From Dehalococcoidia bacterium (GTDB taxonomy: Bacteria > Chloroflexota > Dehalococcoidia > DSTF01 > JACRBR01): a stretch of 64,000 nt of DNA. The translations under genes and the position numbers were made by a program. Within the stretch, counting starts at the first letter, position 1; each line of letters opens with the position of its first letter. Under the pieces are notes generated by a model that saw only the letters and a list, made by a program, of their open reading frames with translations, was not told the origin of the DNA and made no database searches. Positions 36,317 through 44,156 of the stretch are shown here, piece by piece. The DNA is taken from positions 1 through 64,000 of the forward strand of contig JADMII010000005.1 in the NCBI GenBank assembly GCA_015478665.1, read 5' to 3'.

Positions 36317-37393
36317 ATGACGACGCCGCAGCGCCGCTCCGTCCGGCTCATCGAACTCCGCGACCTCTTCGAGAGGCGCGGCAGCGGCTACACGTCCGCC
36401 GAGCTCGCGCGACTGACCGGCGTTAGCCTGCGCTCGATCCAGCGCGACCTGCTCGTGCTCGAGACCGAGAGCGGCGTGCCGCTCGCCGAGGAGCGCGGCC
36501 GCTACTTCTTGCCGACGGAAGAGCGCCTGACGCCGATGCGTCTCAACCTGCAGGAAGCGCGGGCGCTGCTGCTCGCGACGCGCCTCTTCCTGCGCTACAG
36601 CGACGAGGGCGACCCCTACGCCGCCAGCGCCCTGCGTCAGCTCGCCGAAGTGATGCCGGAGGCCGTGCGGCAGCAGGCGAAGGCGGCGGCGGAATCGCTC
36701 GCGCGCCGGCCGCTCGACGCGGACTTCACGCGCAACCTGCGTGTGATCAGCGAGGCGTGGGCGAAGCGCCGGTCGCTGCGGCTGAGCTACCGCTCGGCGG
36801 GCAAGCAGCGGGCGCGCGAGGTGATCGTCGACCCCTACTTCCTCGAGCCGAGCGCGGCCGGCTTCTCGACGTACCTGATCGGCCATTCGCACACGCACGG
36901 CGGCATGCGGACGTTCAAGGTCGAACGCGTCGTCACCGCGGAGATGCTGCCGCGCGCATTCGAGCTGCCGGCCGACCTCGACGTCGACACGCTGCTGTCG
37001 TCGGCCTGGGGGATCATCTGGGGCGAGGGGCACGTAGTGAAGCTGCGTTTCTCGCCGGCGGCCGCCTGGCGGGCGAAGGAGTCGCGCTGGCACCCGAGCC
37101 AGGAGATCATCGACACCGACGACGGCGGCTGCCTGCTGACGATCCGCGTCGCCAGCCTGCTCGAGGTCGGGCGCTGGGTGCGCGGCTGGGGCGACGAGGT
37201 CGAGGTGCTGGCGCCGGAAGAGCTGCGCGACGAGCTGCGCCGCGAGGCCGTGCGACTGGCGCGCCTCTACGCCCGCCCGCCGGCCACCCCCGCGCGCAAG
37301 CGCGCCCGACGGCCGGCGCCCGAGCCCGCGCTACCCCCGGCGCGGCTGATCGAGGCGCCGCCCGATGGCCGCGGCCCGCGCCGCGCGGGGTAG
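36317..37393 (+). CDS. WYL-domain transcriptional regulator
   Basis: 358 residues. The N-terminal DeoR/HTH_11-like winged helix (ELRDLFERRGSGYTSAELAR then LTGVSLRSIQRDLLVLE) is followed by a helical connector, the WYL region at about 155-230 (RSLRLSYRSAGKQRAREVIV, DPYFLEPSAAGFSTYLIG, with the usual Trp-Tyr-Leu degenerated to ...FSTYLIG) and a WCX-like C-terminal domain. The last 40 residues are Pro/Arg-rich. WYL regulators sense nucleic-acid-type ligands and control defence, DNA repair or CRISPR loci in several phyla; no such target is adjacent. Confidence 0.85.
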   Translation: MTTPQRRSVRLIELRDLFERRGSGYTSAELARLTGVSLRSIQRDLLVLETESGVPLAEERGRYFLPTEERLTPMRLNLQEARALLLATRLFLRYSDEGDPYAASALRQLAEVMPEAVRQQAKAAAESLARRPLDADFTRNLRVISEAWAKRRSLRLSYRSAGKQRAREVIVDPYFLEPSAAGFSTYLIGHSHTHGGMRTFKVERVVTAEMLPRAFELPADLDVDTLLSSAWGIIWGEGHVVKLRFSPAAAWRAKESRWHPSQEIIDTDDGGCLLTIRVASLLEVGRWVRGWGDEVEVLAPEELRDELRREAVRLARLYARPPATPARKRARRPAPEPALPPARLIEAPPDGRGPRRAG

Positions 37394-37415
37394 CACGCCC
37401 GGACGCCGGACGCGC

Positions 37416-37739
37416 CTACGCCGGGGCGCGCTGCCCCGCCGGCTCGTCGATCACTGACTCGTACGTCCTCACGACGGGCGGGCCCTTGAGCACGCCCATC
37501 AGCGACCCGGCCTGCCGGTGGCCGGCGACGAACGACTCGCTCTTCGTCCACGCGAGGAACGCCTCCCGGTCGACCCAGGTGCTGTGGCTGATGTACTCGC
37601 CGGCCTGGTCGCCGCGGAGCAGCGCGAAGTGCACGAAGCCGGGCACGCCCTGCAGATACGAGCTGCGGCCCTTCCACGTCTCCTCGAAGTCGGACTCCTT
37701 GCCGCCCGTCACGCTGAAGTTGTTCATCGCAATGAACAC
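37416..37739 (-). CDS. antibiotic biosynthesis monooxygenase (ABM/IsdG-like) domain protein
   Basis: 107 residues, one ferredoxin-like ABM domain: MFIAMNNFSVTGGKESDFEE at the start and VPGFVHFALLRG, then YISHSTWVDREAFLAWTKSE. The spacing and the SHSTWVD stretch resemble HmoA/IsdG heme-degrading monooxygenases, where Asn, Trp and His near these positions act on heme. Asn7 and Trp55 are candidates for the catalytic pair; the distal heme His is not obvious. It converges with the WYL regulator. Confidence 0.75.
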   Translation of the reverse strand: MFIAMNNFSVTGGKESDFEETWKGRSSYLQGVPGFVHFALLRGDQAGEYISHSTWVDREAFLAWTKSESFVAGHRQAGSLMGVLKGPPVVRTYESVIDEPAGQRAPA

Positions 37740-37820
37740 AGATTGGCCTCCATCTCATCATCCTCCGGGCGCAACTGCCCGTACGGGCAGCGTAGCAGGC
37801 GCGCGCGCGGCGGGCAGCGA

Positions 37821-37845
37821 GACGGCCGCCCGCGTGGCGGCCGTC
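37821..37845 (-). terminator. terminator of the Tad pilus operon
   Basis: GACGGCCGCC and GGCGGCCGTC form a perfect ten-base stem with a five-base loop, 27 bases past the tadC stop. No U-run, but the position and strength fit an operon end. Confidence 0.65.
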
Positions 37846-37871
37846 CCGGGCGGGGCAACTTGTGGGCGATG

Positions 37872-38795
37872 CTACTTCGGGAAGCCCTGCGTGATCGTGA
37901 TCGCCGCCGGCCCGAGGATGACGATGAAAAGCGTCGGGAAGATGAAGAGCACGAGCGGGAAGAGCATCTTCACCGGCGCCTTGTACGCCGCCTCCTCCGC
38001 CCGCTGCCGTCGCCGCACCCGCAGCTGGTCCGCCTGCACGCGCAGCACCGTGCCGATCGACGAGCCCATCGCCTCCGCCTGGACCACGGCGTTCGTGAAC
38101 TGCACGAGGTCCGCCACGGCGGTCCGCTCGCCGAGCTCCTTCAGGGCGTCCCGGCGCGACTTGCCGAGCGCGATGTCGCGCAGCGAGCGCGCCAGCTCCT
38201 GCGCGAAGGGCCCTTCGACCTTCTCGGCGACGCGCGAGAGCGCCGCGTCGAGCCCCAGGCCAGCCTCGACGCAGGTCGTGATCAGGTCGAAGGCGTCCGG
38301 CAGCTTCTTCAGGATCGAGGCTTGGCGCTGGCGGGCGCGCGAGTTGACGATCCAGAACGGCAGGTAGAAGCCGATCAGGCCGATGACGGCGACGATGCCG
38401 ATCGTCTTGATGGAGATCGCCGAGCCGGCGGCGACGAGGATGATCAGGCCGAAGCCCACGGAGGAGCCCGTGGCGACCGTGACCATCGTCAGGAAGCCGG
38501 ACATGTTCATCGGCTCGCCAGCGATGACGAGCTTCTTCTCGACGCCGTTCAAGAGCGACTTCGGCAAGAGACTGCCGAAGCCGCGGGCGACGCCGTGCAG
38601 CGCCGGCAGCAGCACGCGCGCCGAGAATGGGCGCGCCTCCGCGGGCAGCTCATCGAAGCCGCCGCGCGTCAGACCTTCGAGGCGCTGCCGCGCGGCCGCG
38701 TTGCCGGCCGTCTGCGTCGTCGCAAGGCCGAGGATGAAGAACAGGACCGTCGCGAAGATGACAGCCGCCGCGAGGGCGGAAGTGACGTCCGGCAT
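37872..38795 (-). CDS. tadC: Tad pilus inner-membrane platform protein TadC
   Basis: 307 residues, GspF/TadC family (T2SSF domain). Hydrophobic segments lie near the N-terminus (ALAAAVIFATVLFFILGLAT), at about 112-150, and at the C-terminus (MLFPLVLFIFPTLFIVILGP). The cytoplasmic T2SSF domain contains LPDAFDLITTCVEAGLGLDA and LRDIALGKSRRDALKELGER. With TadB it forms the platform that the CpaF ATPase drives to extrude the pilus. Two bases separate it from tadB. Confidence 0.93.
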   Translation of the reverse strand: MPDVTSALAAAVIFATVLFFILGLATTQTAGNAAARQRLEGLTRGGFDELPAEARPFSARVLLPALHGVARGFGSLLPKSLLNGVEKKLVIAGEPMNMSGFLTMVTVATGSSVGFGLIILVAAGSAISIKTIGIVAVIGLIGFYLPFWIVNSRARQRQASILKKLPDAFDLITTCVEAGLGLDAALSRVAEKVEGPFAQELARSLRDIALGKSRRDALKELGERTAVADLVQFTNAVVQAEAMGSSIGTVLRVQADQLRVRRRQRAEEAAYKAPVKMLFPLVLFIFPTLFIVILGPAAITITQGFPK

Positions 38796-38797
38796 CG

Positions 38798-39775
38798 CTA
38801 CACCTCGATGTTCAGGATGCGCTGGATGACGAGCACGCCGATCACCTCGAGCACCGCCGAGATCGCGATCAGGATCTTGCCGAGCGTCGTCGTGAACAAC
38901 GGGCTGATGTAACCCGGGCTCATGATCTCGAACAGGATGCCAATGCCGATCGGCAGCAGGCCGATGACGATGCCGGTCAGCTTCTGCTGCGCCGTCAGCG
39001 TCTGGATCTCGCCGCGGATGCGGATACGCTCGCGCATCGTGCCGGCGACCGTGTCCAGGATCTCGCCCAGGTTGCCGCCGACCGTACGCTGGACGATGAT
39101 CGCCGTCACCACGATGTCGAGGTCGTAGCTCTTCGAACGCTCACTCAGCGCCAGCAGCGCCTCCTCGGCGCTGGAGCCGATATTCATCTCGTGGATCGCC
39201 CGCCCGAGCTCCGTCGCGATCGGGTGCTCGAGTTGGTCCGACGCGCTGTTCAGGGCCTGGAGCAGGCCGAAGCCGGCCTTCAGCGCGTTCGAGATGATGG
39301 TGAGCGCCTCCGGAAGCTGCTGGTTGAGCTTGTCGATGCGCTTCTGGATGCGCCGCTTCACGTAGAACTTCGGCGCGTTGTAGCCGACGAGCGCCAGCAC
39401 GAGGGCGATCACGAGCCCGAAGACGCCGGGCACGAGCACGAGCGGCACCGCCAAGCCGGCGATCGCCAGCCCGAAGCGCAGCACGACGAACTCCGACGGC
39501 TGGATCGAGAGGTCGGCCCGCTCCAGCTTCGCGGCGAGCTGCTCCCGCAGCTGGCCGCCAAGGAGGTTCCGGATGATGCTCTTGCCGTTGCCGGTCGCCT
39601 GGCGCAGGGCGCCCGGCGTCGAGACGTCGATCACCGACGTGCCCGCCATCAGGCCATCGAGCCGGCCGCGCATGGCGGTACTCCCGCCACTGACCGCCGA
39701 GCCCCAGAAGGCGAACATTGCGACCACCACCGTGGTCAGTACGGAAAACGCTGCGACGGCTGCCAGTGGATCCAT
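38798..39775 (-). CDS. tadB: Tad pilus inner-membrane platform protein TadB
   Basis: 325 residues, T2SSF family. The N-terminal helix is at 5-30, a second hydrophobic pair at about 105-140 (FVVLRFGLAIAGLAVPLVLV and beyond), the T2SSF domain has LPEALTIISNALKAGFGLLQ and HEMNIGSSAEEALLALSERS, and the C-terminal helices span about 265-320. Starts one base after the stop of the cpaF-like gene. The paired tadB-tadC order is standard. Confidence 0.93.
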   Translation of the reverse strand: MDPLAAVAAFSVLTTVVVAMFAFWGSAVSGGSTAMRGRLDGLMAGTSVIDVSTPGALRQATGNGKSIIRNLLGGQLREQLAAKLERADLSIQPSEFVVLRFGLAIAGLAVPLVLVPGVFGLVIALVLALVGYNAPKFYVKRRIQKRIDKLNQQLPEALTIISNALKAGFGLLQALNSASDQLEHPIATELGRAIHEMNIGSSAEEALLALSERSKSYDLDIVVTAIIVQRTVGGNLGEILDTVAGTMRERIRIRGEIQTLTAQQKLTGIVIGLLPIGIGILFEIMSPGYISPLFTTTLGKILIAISAVLEVIGVLVIQRILNIEV

Positions 39776-41128
39776 CTACGCCCCCGCGATCGCGAACAGG
39801 TCGGCCGGCAGGTGGATACCGGACACCTGGAACTTCTCCGAGAAGCGCGGCCGGATGCCGGTCGTGCGCAACTCGCCGAGAACCCTGCCATCACTATCGA
39901 CACCGGTCTGCTCGAACCGAAACAGGTCCTGCATGGTGACGACCTGACCCTCCATGCCGGAGACCTCGGAGACGGTGACCACCTTGCGCGTGCCGTCGGG
40001 AAAGCGGGCGATCTGGAGGACGAGGTGGATCGCCGATTGCATCTGCTCGCGGATCGCCTTCACCGGCAGCTCGAAGCCCGCCATCATCACCATGTTCTCG
40101 ATGCGGGCGAGCGCGTCGCGCGGCGTGTTGGCGTGCACCGTGCCCAGCGAGCCTTCGTGGCCGGTGTTCATCGCCTGCAGCATGTCGAAGGCCTCGGCGC
40201 CACGGACCTCGCCGACAATGATGCGGTCCGGCCGCATACGGAGCGAGTTGCGGACGAGGTCGCGCTGCGTCACCTCGCCCTTGCCCTCGAGCGACGACGG
40301 CCGCGCTTCGAGCGTCACCACGTGGCCCTGCTGCAGCTGCAGCTCCGTCGGGTCCTCGATGGTGACGATGCGCTCCGTGTCCGGGATGAAGGCCGAAAGC
40401 GCGTTCAGCATTGTCGTCTTGCCGGAGCCCGTGCCGCCGGAGATCAGGACGTTGAGCTTCGCCTGCACGCAGGCGCGGAAGAACTCCGCCAGCTCGTTCG
40501 TCAACGCACCCGTCGCCACCAGGTCGTTCATCGTCATCTTGTCCGTGCGGAACTTGCGGATGGTGATCGTCGGGCTCTTCGGCGCGACAGGCGGGATGAT
40601 CACGTTCACGCGGGAGCCGTCGGGCAGGCGCGCATCGACCATCGGCGACGACTCGTCGACGCGGCGGCCCAGCGGCGCGACGATGCGCTCGACGATGCGG
40701 ATGATGTGGTTGTCATCGCGGAAGCGGACGGAGCTGAGGTAGAGCCGCCCTTCCTTCTCGTAGAACACCGTGTCCGGCGCGTTCACCATCACTTCCGAGA
40801 TCGCATTGTCGCGGAGCAACGGTTCGAGCGGCCCGAAGCCCAGCACCTCGTCCGCGACGGCGGAGACCAGCTCGTCGCGCGTGGTGCCGACGATCCCCGG
40901 CATCTCCTGGGCGATCAGCGTCCGCGCCGCCTGCTCGACGGCCTCGCGCGCCTTCTCCTTGCCGATGCCCTCGAGCTTGTTCGGGTCGAGCTCTTCGATC
41001 AGGCGCTGGTGCAGTGTGAACTTCAGCTCGTTGAGCGCGACGACGTTCTGCGAGGGGTTGTTCTTGCCGTTGTAGACCCCGCCGGTGCCGGCCTGGATCT
41101 TCCGCGACTGCCACTGAAACTGACTCAT
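39776..41128 (-). CDS. cpaF: Tad pilus assembly ATPase CpaF/TadA
   Basis: 450 residues, type II/IV secretion ATPase of the CpaF branch. The N-terminal domain contains VVALNELKFTLHQRLIEELD. Next are GFGPLEPLLRDNAISEVMVN, Walker A ISGGTGSGKTTMLNAL, the Asp box region RIVTIEDPTELQL, Walker B DRIIVGEVRGAEAFDM and the His box GHEGSLGTVHANTPRDAL. It hexamerises at the membrane to power pilus extension. Starts 26 bases after cpaE and abuts tadB. Confidence 0.95.
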   Translation of the reverse strand: MSQFQWQSRKIQAGTGGVYNGKNNPSQNVVALNELKFTLHQRLIEELDPNKLEGIGKEKAREAVEQAARTLIAQEMPGIVGTTRDELVSAVADEVLGFGPLEPLLRDNAISEVMVNAPDTVFYEKEGRLYLSSVRFRDDNHIIRIVERIVAPLGRRVDESSPMVDARLPDGSRVNVIIPPVAPKSPTITIRKFRTDKMTMNDLVATGALTNELAEFFRACVQAKLNVLISGGTGSGKTTMLNALSAFIPDTERIVTIEDPTELQLQQGHVVTLEARPSSLEGKGEVTQRDLVRNSLRMRPDRIIVGEVRGAEAFDMLQAMNTGHEGSLGTVHANTPRDALARIENMVMMAGFELPVKAIREQMQSAIHLVLQIARFPDGTRKVVTVSEVSGMEGQVVTMQDLFRFEQTGVDSDGRVLGELRTTGIRPRFSEKFQVSGIHLPADLFAIAGA

Positions 41129-41153
41129 CGGTGCCTACCTCCAGCAGCCGCTA

Positions 41154-42347
41154 TCACGCTGAACGACCGAGCACACGGTCGAGGAACCCACGCTTGTCCT
41201 GGCGCGTGCCCGTCAGCGTGTGCGCCAGTTCGATGATCGCCCGGGAGACGCGCGCATAGGGCTTCGCGATCACAATCGGCTGACCGAGCTGCGTGCTGCT
41301 GGAGACGGCGAGGTCGTGCGGGATCCGCCAGAAGACGTCGTACTCCAGCACGCGCGACACATCCTCCTCGCGCAGGCTGTTCGCTGCCGTCGAGTGGTTG
41401 ATCAGCAGCTTGACCTTGTCCTCGCTGACGCCGGCGGCGCGCAGCATCTCCAGCGCGAGCGCCGTGTCCTTGATGCTGGCGATGTCCATGCTCGTCACCA
41501 GCAGGATCAGGTTCGCCAACTCCAGCGTCGTGGCGATCAGCTCGTTGAACGTGCCCGGCGTGTCGATGACCACGTAGTCGTGCGTCTGCGCCAGCAGCTC
41601 GACGATCTTCTCGATGTGCTGCGGCGTCAGGTTCCGCCACTCCGTCGGGTGCAGCGGCGCCGGCAGGATCGAAACGCCGCTGTGGTGCTTCACGAGATAG
41701 TCGCGGATCTTGTCGCGATCCAGCGTGTCCATGTGCCGGGCGACGTCGGCGATGCTCGCCTCGACGGCGATGTCCATCATGATCGCGACGTCGCCGAAGC
41801 GCGTGTCCATATCGAGCAGGCAGACGTTGGCGCCGGTGATCTTCGCCAGCGTAGTCGCCAGATTCGTCGAGATCGTCGTCTTGCCGATGCCGCCCTTGGC
41901 GCCGAAGATCGTCACCACGGTGCCGCGCGCGACCGTCTCCTGGCCCTGGTTGTCGGCGCGCAGCCGCTTGCGCTCTTCCTGCTCCAGCACGCCGTACACG
42001 GCGCGGCTGAGGTCCTCGGGCTTGAGCGGCTTGATGATGTAGTCGCGCGCGCCGGCGACCATCGCCCGGCGCACGGAGCTGGCGTCGGCGAGCGACGAGT
42101 AGACGATCGTCGGCACGCCGGCGGCAGCGTCCGCGAGCGACTCGATGGTCTGCAGGGCCAGCGCGACCGGCTCTTCGAAGGAGATCAGGAAGACGTCGGG
42201 CGTGTGCTCGTTGGCGACCGTGACGGCTTCGACGCCATACCCTGCCTCGCCTACGACGGTGAAGTGGGCAATCTGCGCCGCACGCTTCGTCTCGGCCCTC
42301 GTCCCGAGGTCCGGGTCGACGGTGACGATCTCAGGGTTTCGCGCCAT
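41154..42347 (-). CDS. cpaE: Tad pilus localisation ATPase CpaE/TadZ
   Basis: 397 residues. The first 125 form a receiver-like domain (IVTVDPDLGTRAETKRAAQI; TPDVFLISFEEP; IVYSSLADASSVRRAMVAGA; YIIKPLK). The phosphoacceptor Asp appears replaced (Ser in LISFEEP), as in other CpaE proteins. A MinD/ParA-like ATPase follows, with deviant Walker A GAKGGIGKTT at about 149-158 and LLDMDTRFGDVAIM. It places the pilus machine at the cell pole or a defined site. Between cpaB and cpaF with short gaps. Confidence 0.93.
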   Translation of the reverse strand: MARNPEIVTVDPDLGTRAETKRAAQIAHFTVVGEAGYGVEAVTVANEHTPDVFLISFEEPVALALQTIESLADAAAGVPTIVYSSLADASSVRRAMVAGARDYIIKPLKPEDLSRAVYGVLEQEERKRLRADNQGQETVARGTVVTIFGAKGGIGKTTISTNLATTLAKITGANVCLLDMDTRFGDVAIMMDIAVEASIADVARHMDTLDRDKIRDYLVKHHSGVSILPAPLHPTEWRNLTPQHIEKIVELLAQTHDYVVIDTPGTFNELIATTLELANLILLVTSMDIASIKDTALALEMLRAAGVSEDKVKLLINHSTAANSLREEDVSRVLEYDVFWRIPHDLAVSSSTQLGQPIVIAKPYARVSRAIIELAHTLTGTRQDKRGFLDRVLGRSA

Positions 42348-42388
42348 CTCCTACGTCTCCTACGCTCGCGCGCCGTCCGTTCCTCTCC

Positions 42389-43261
42389 CTATTGGCCCGG
42401 CCTGTATCCGTTCGGCTTGAGCGAGTCCGGGATGCCCGCCAGGTCGGACGGCGGCAGCACGTCGAACAGCTTCACGACGCCCGGGTTGGTCACGTCCTGG
42501 TCGTTGACGCCCCGCAGTTCGGCGCGCAGCGTGCCGTTCTGCTCGGCGAGGAACAGCAGCTCCGACTGCTGCGGCGTGAGCAGCAGCGTCACCGTCTGGG
42601 CGTCCGGCAGCGGCTTGCCGGCGCCCGCCGAGACCGGGCCAGTCGCGCCGCCCGCCGCCGGCGTCGCATCCTTCGCGCCGGCCACCGGCCCGGAGTCGAC
42701 GACCGTCTGCGCGACGGCCGCGACCTGCACGTTGCTGAGGATCGTCTTGGCGATCACCGCCGAGCCGCTGCAGCAGGTCCAGACGAGGTCGACGAAGTCA
42801 CCGGGCAGGATCAGGCCGCCGGCGTTCGCCACCTGCGACGTCTGGATCGACATCGCGCGCTTGCCGGCGGGGACGAGGAGCGAGAGCGTCGCATCGGTCG
42901 CCGGCTTGCTCGAGTCGATGACGTTGCTCGTCGTGATCTGGCCGTTCGCCTGGATCGGGAACTTCGCCGTCTTGCCCACCGCGTCCGTGATCGCCGTGTA
43001 GGCGCCGCCGAGGATCGCGCTTGCCGGCACGCTCGTAATCGCGAGCTGGTCGGCCGTGATCAGCGTCCGCGGCTGGATCGCCGCCTTCGCGACGACGACG
43101 CTCTGGCTGCCCGGCGCCGTCGACGTCTGCGTCGTCGTGCTCGTCGCCGAGATCTTCGCGTACACGAGGACGGCGCTCAGGACGGCGAGCAGCACCGCCA
43201 CGACGAGAAACTTCCGGTTCAACCGGCCCGGCGCCGCACCGCCCGAAACTGATCGTGCCAT
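42389..43261 (-). CDS. cpaB: Tad pilus assembly protein CpaB/RcpC
   Basis: 290 residues from ATG 43261. One membrane helix near the N-terminus (FLVVAVLLAVLSAVLVYAKI), then the SAF domain (VVVAKAAIQPRTLITADQLA) and the RcpC region with LVPAGKRAMSIQ, GGLILPGDFVDLVWTCCSGS and late LLTPQQSELLFLAEQNGTLR. In diderms it stabilises the secretin; in a monoderm cell it may contact the wall, as no secretin is visible. A Gly/Ala/Pro-rich insert lies around 200-220. Confidence 0.92.
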   Translation of the reverse strand: MARSVSGGAAPGRLNRKFLVVAVLLAVLSAVLVYAKISATSTTTQTSTAPGSQSVVVAKAAIQPRTLITADQLAITSVPASAILGGAYTAITDAVGKTAKFPIQANGQITTSNVIDSSKPATDATLSLLVPAGKRAMSIQTSQVANAGGLILPGDFVDLVWTCCSGSAVIAKTILSNVQVAAVAQTVVDSGPVAGAKDATPAAGGATGPVSAGAGKPLPDAQTVTLLLTPQQSELLFLAEQNGTLRAELRGVNDQDVTNPGVVKLFDVLPPSDLAGIPDSLKPNGYRPGQ

Positions 43262-43419
43262 GACGTATTCCCCCGTATTCGAATGCGGACCCGGCGGCCC
43301 GTGCGCTACGTAGGTATCGGCTCCACGGTGGCGTGCTTTACGTCCCTCGCAGGGAAACTCCCCCGACCGACCCGATCCCCCGACCCCGGCCGCGCGTCCC
43401 AGGCCCGCCGGCTGTGAGC

Positions 43420-43995
43420 TCAGACAGCCGGGTCCATCAGCTTCATCTGCTTGCGCAGGGCGTTGAGCGCGCGGTGCTGAATGACGCGGATCGCCGCGAC
43501 ACTCTTGCCTATAATCTCGGCCACTTCGCGGTAATCTAAATCTTCGATGAAGCGCAGGATGATCACCTGGCGCTGCTCGTCGCGGAGGTGGAGGATGGCC
43601 TCCCGCACCAGCTCCTCCTCGGCCGTCTGCTGATAGGAGGCCTCCGGGTCCCGACGCATCTTGTCGTCCATGATGCCATCGTGCAGCTGCGACGACTCCC
43701 GCTTCGCGCGCAGGTGGCTGACGCCCAGGTTGTGGGCGATGCGCAACAGCCACGAGACGAAGGGCGCCCCGCGCACCTGGTAGCGCTCGATCGCCTCCCA
43801 GGCGCGGAGGAACGTCTGCGACGTGAGGTCTTCGGCCTCCGCCGCGTTCCCCAGCATGTAGTAGATGTGCCGGTAGACGCGCACGACGTGCCGCTCGTAC
43901 AGCTCGGCGAAGGCGTCTTCGTCCCGGCCGATGGCGCGCAGGACGAGGTCCGTGTCGTCGTTCGAGCGCGGGAGCGGGGCATTCAGGCTAACCAT
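43420..43995 (-). CDS. ECF-type RNA polymerase sigma factor
   Basis: 191 residues. Region 2 (AFAELYERHVVRVYRHIYYM and LTSQTFLRAWEAIERYQVRG) and region 4 (REAILHLRDEQRQVIILRFI then DYREVAEIIGKSVAAIRVIQ) are complete, with a short linker. No anti-sigma gene is adjacent. It sits 158 bases upstream of cpaB on the same strand and probably directs expression of the Tad genes or links them to a signal. Confidence 0.92.
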   Translation of the reverse strand: MVSLNAPLPRSNDDTDLVLRAIGRDEDAFAELYERHVVRVYRHIYYMLGNAAEAEDLTSQTFLRAWEAIERYQVRGAPFVSWLLRIAHNLGVSHLRAKRESSQLHDGIMDDKMRRDPEASYQQTAEEELVREAILHLRDEQRQVIILRFIEDLDYREVAEIIGKSVAAIRVIQHRALNALRKQMKLMDPAV

Positions 43996-44156
43996 GCGGA
44001 CCCTCTCCGGCCCGCGCGGACGGGCGGTCCACGCGGCGAACTGGCGGGAGCAGGAGTCCTGCGTCGTCGTACGTCAGGGCATTCCCTTACGTCCCAAGGA
44101 ACATCGGCAGATCGCATCTGAGGCTTGAGGGGTGCGCGCGGCAGGCGCCGCCGACG

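Noticed and set aside
39191-41236. Long plus-strand frames opposite tadB and cpaF, and similar ones opposite cpaE, dinG and rsmA
   Set aside because: Antisense shadows of well-conserved genes.
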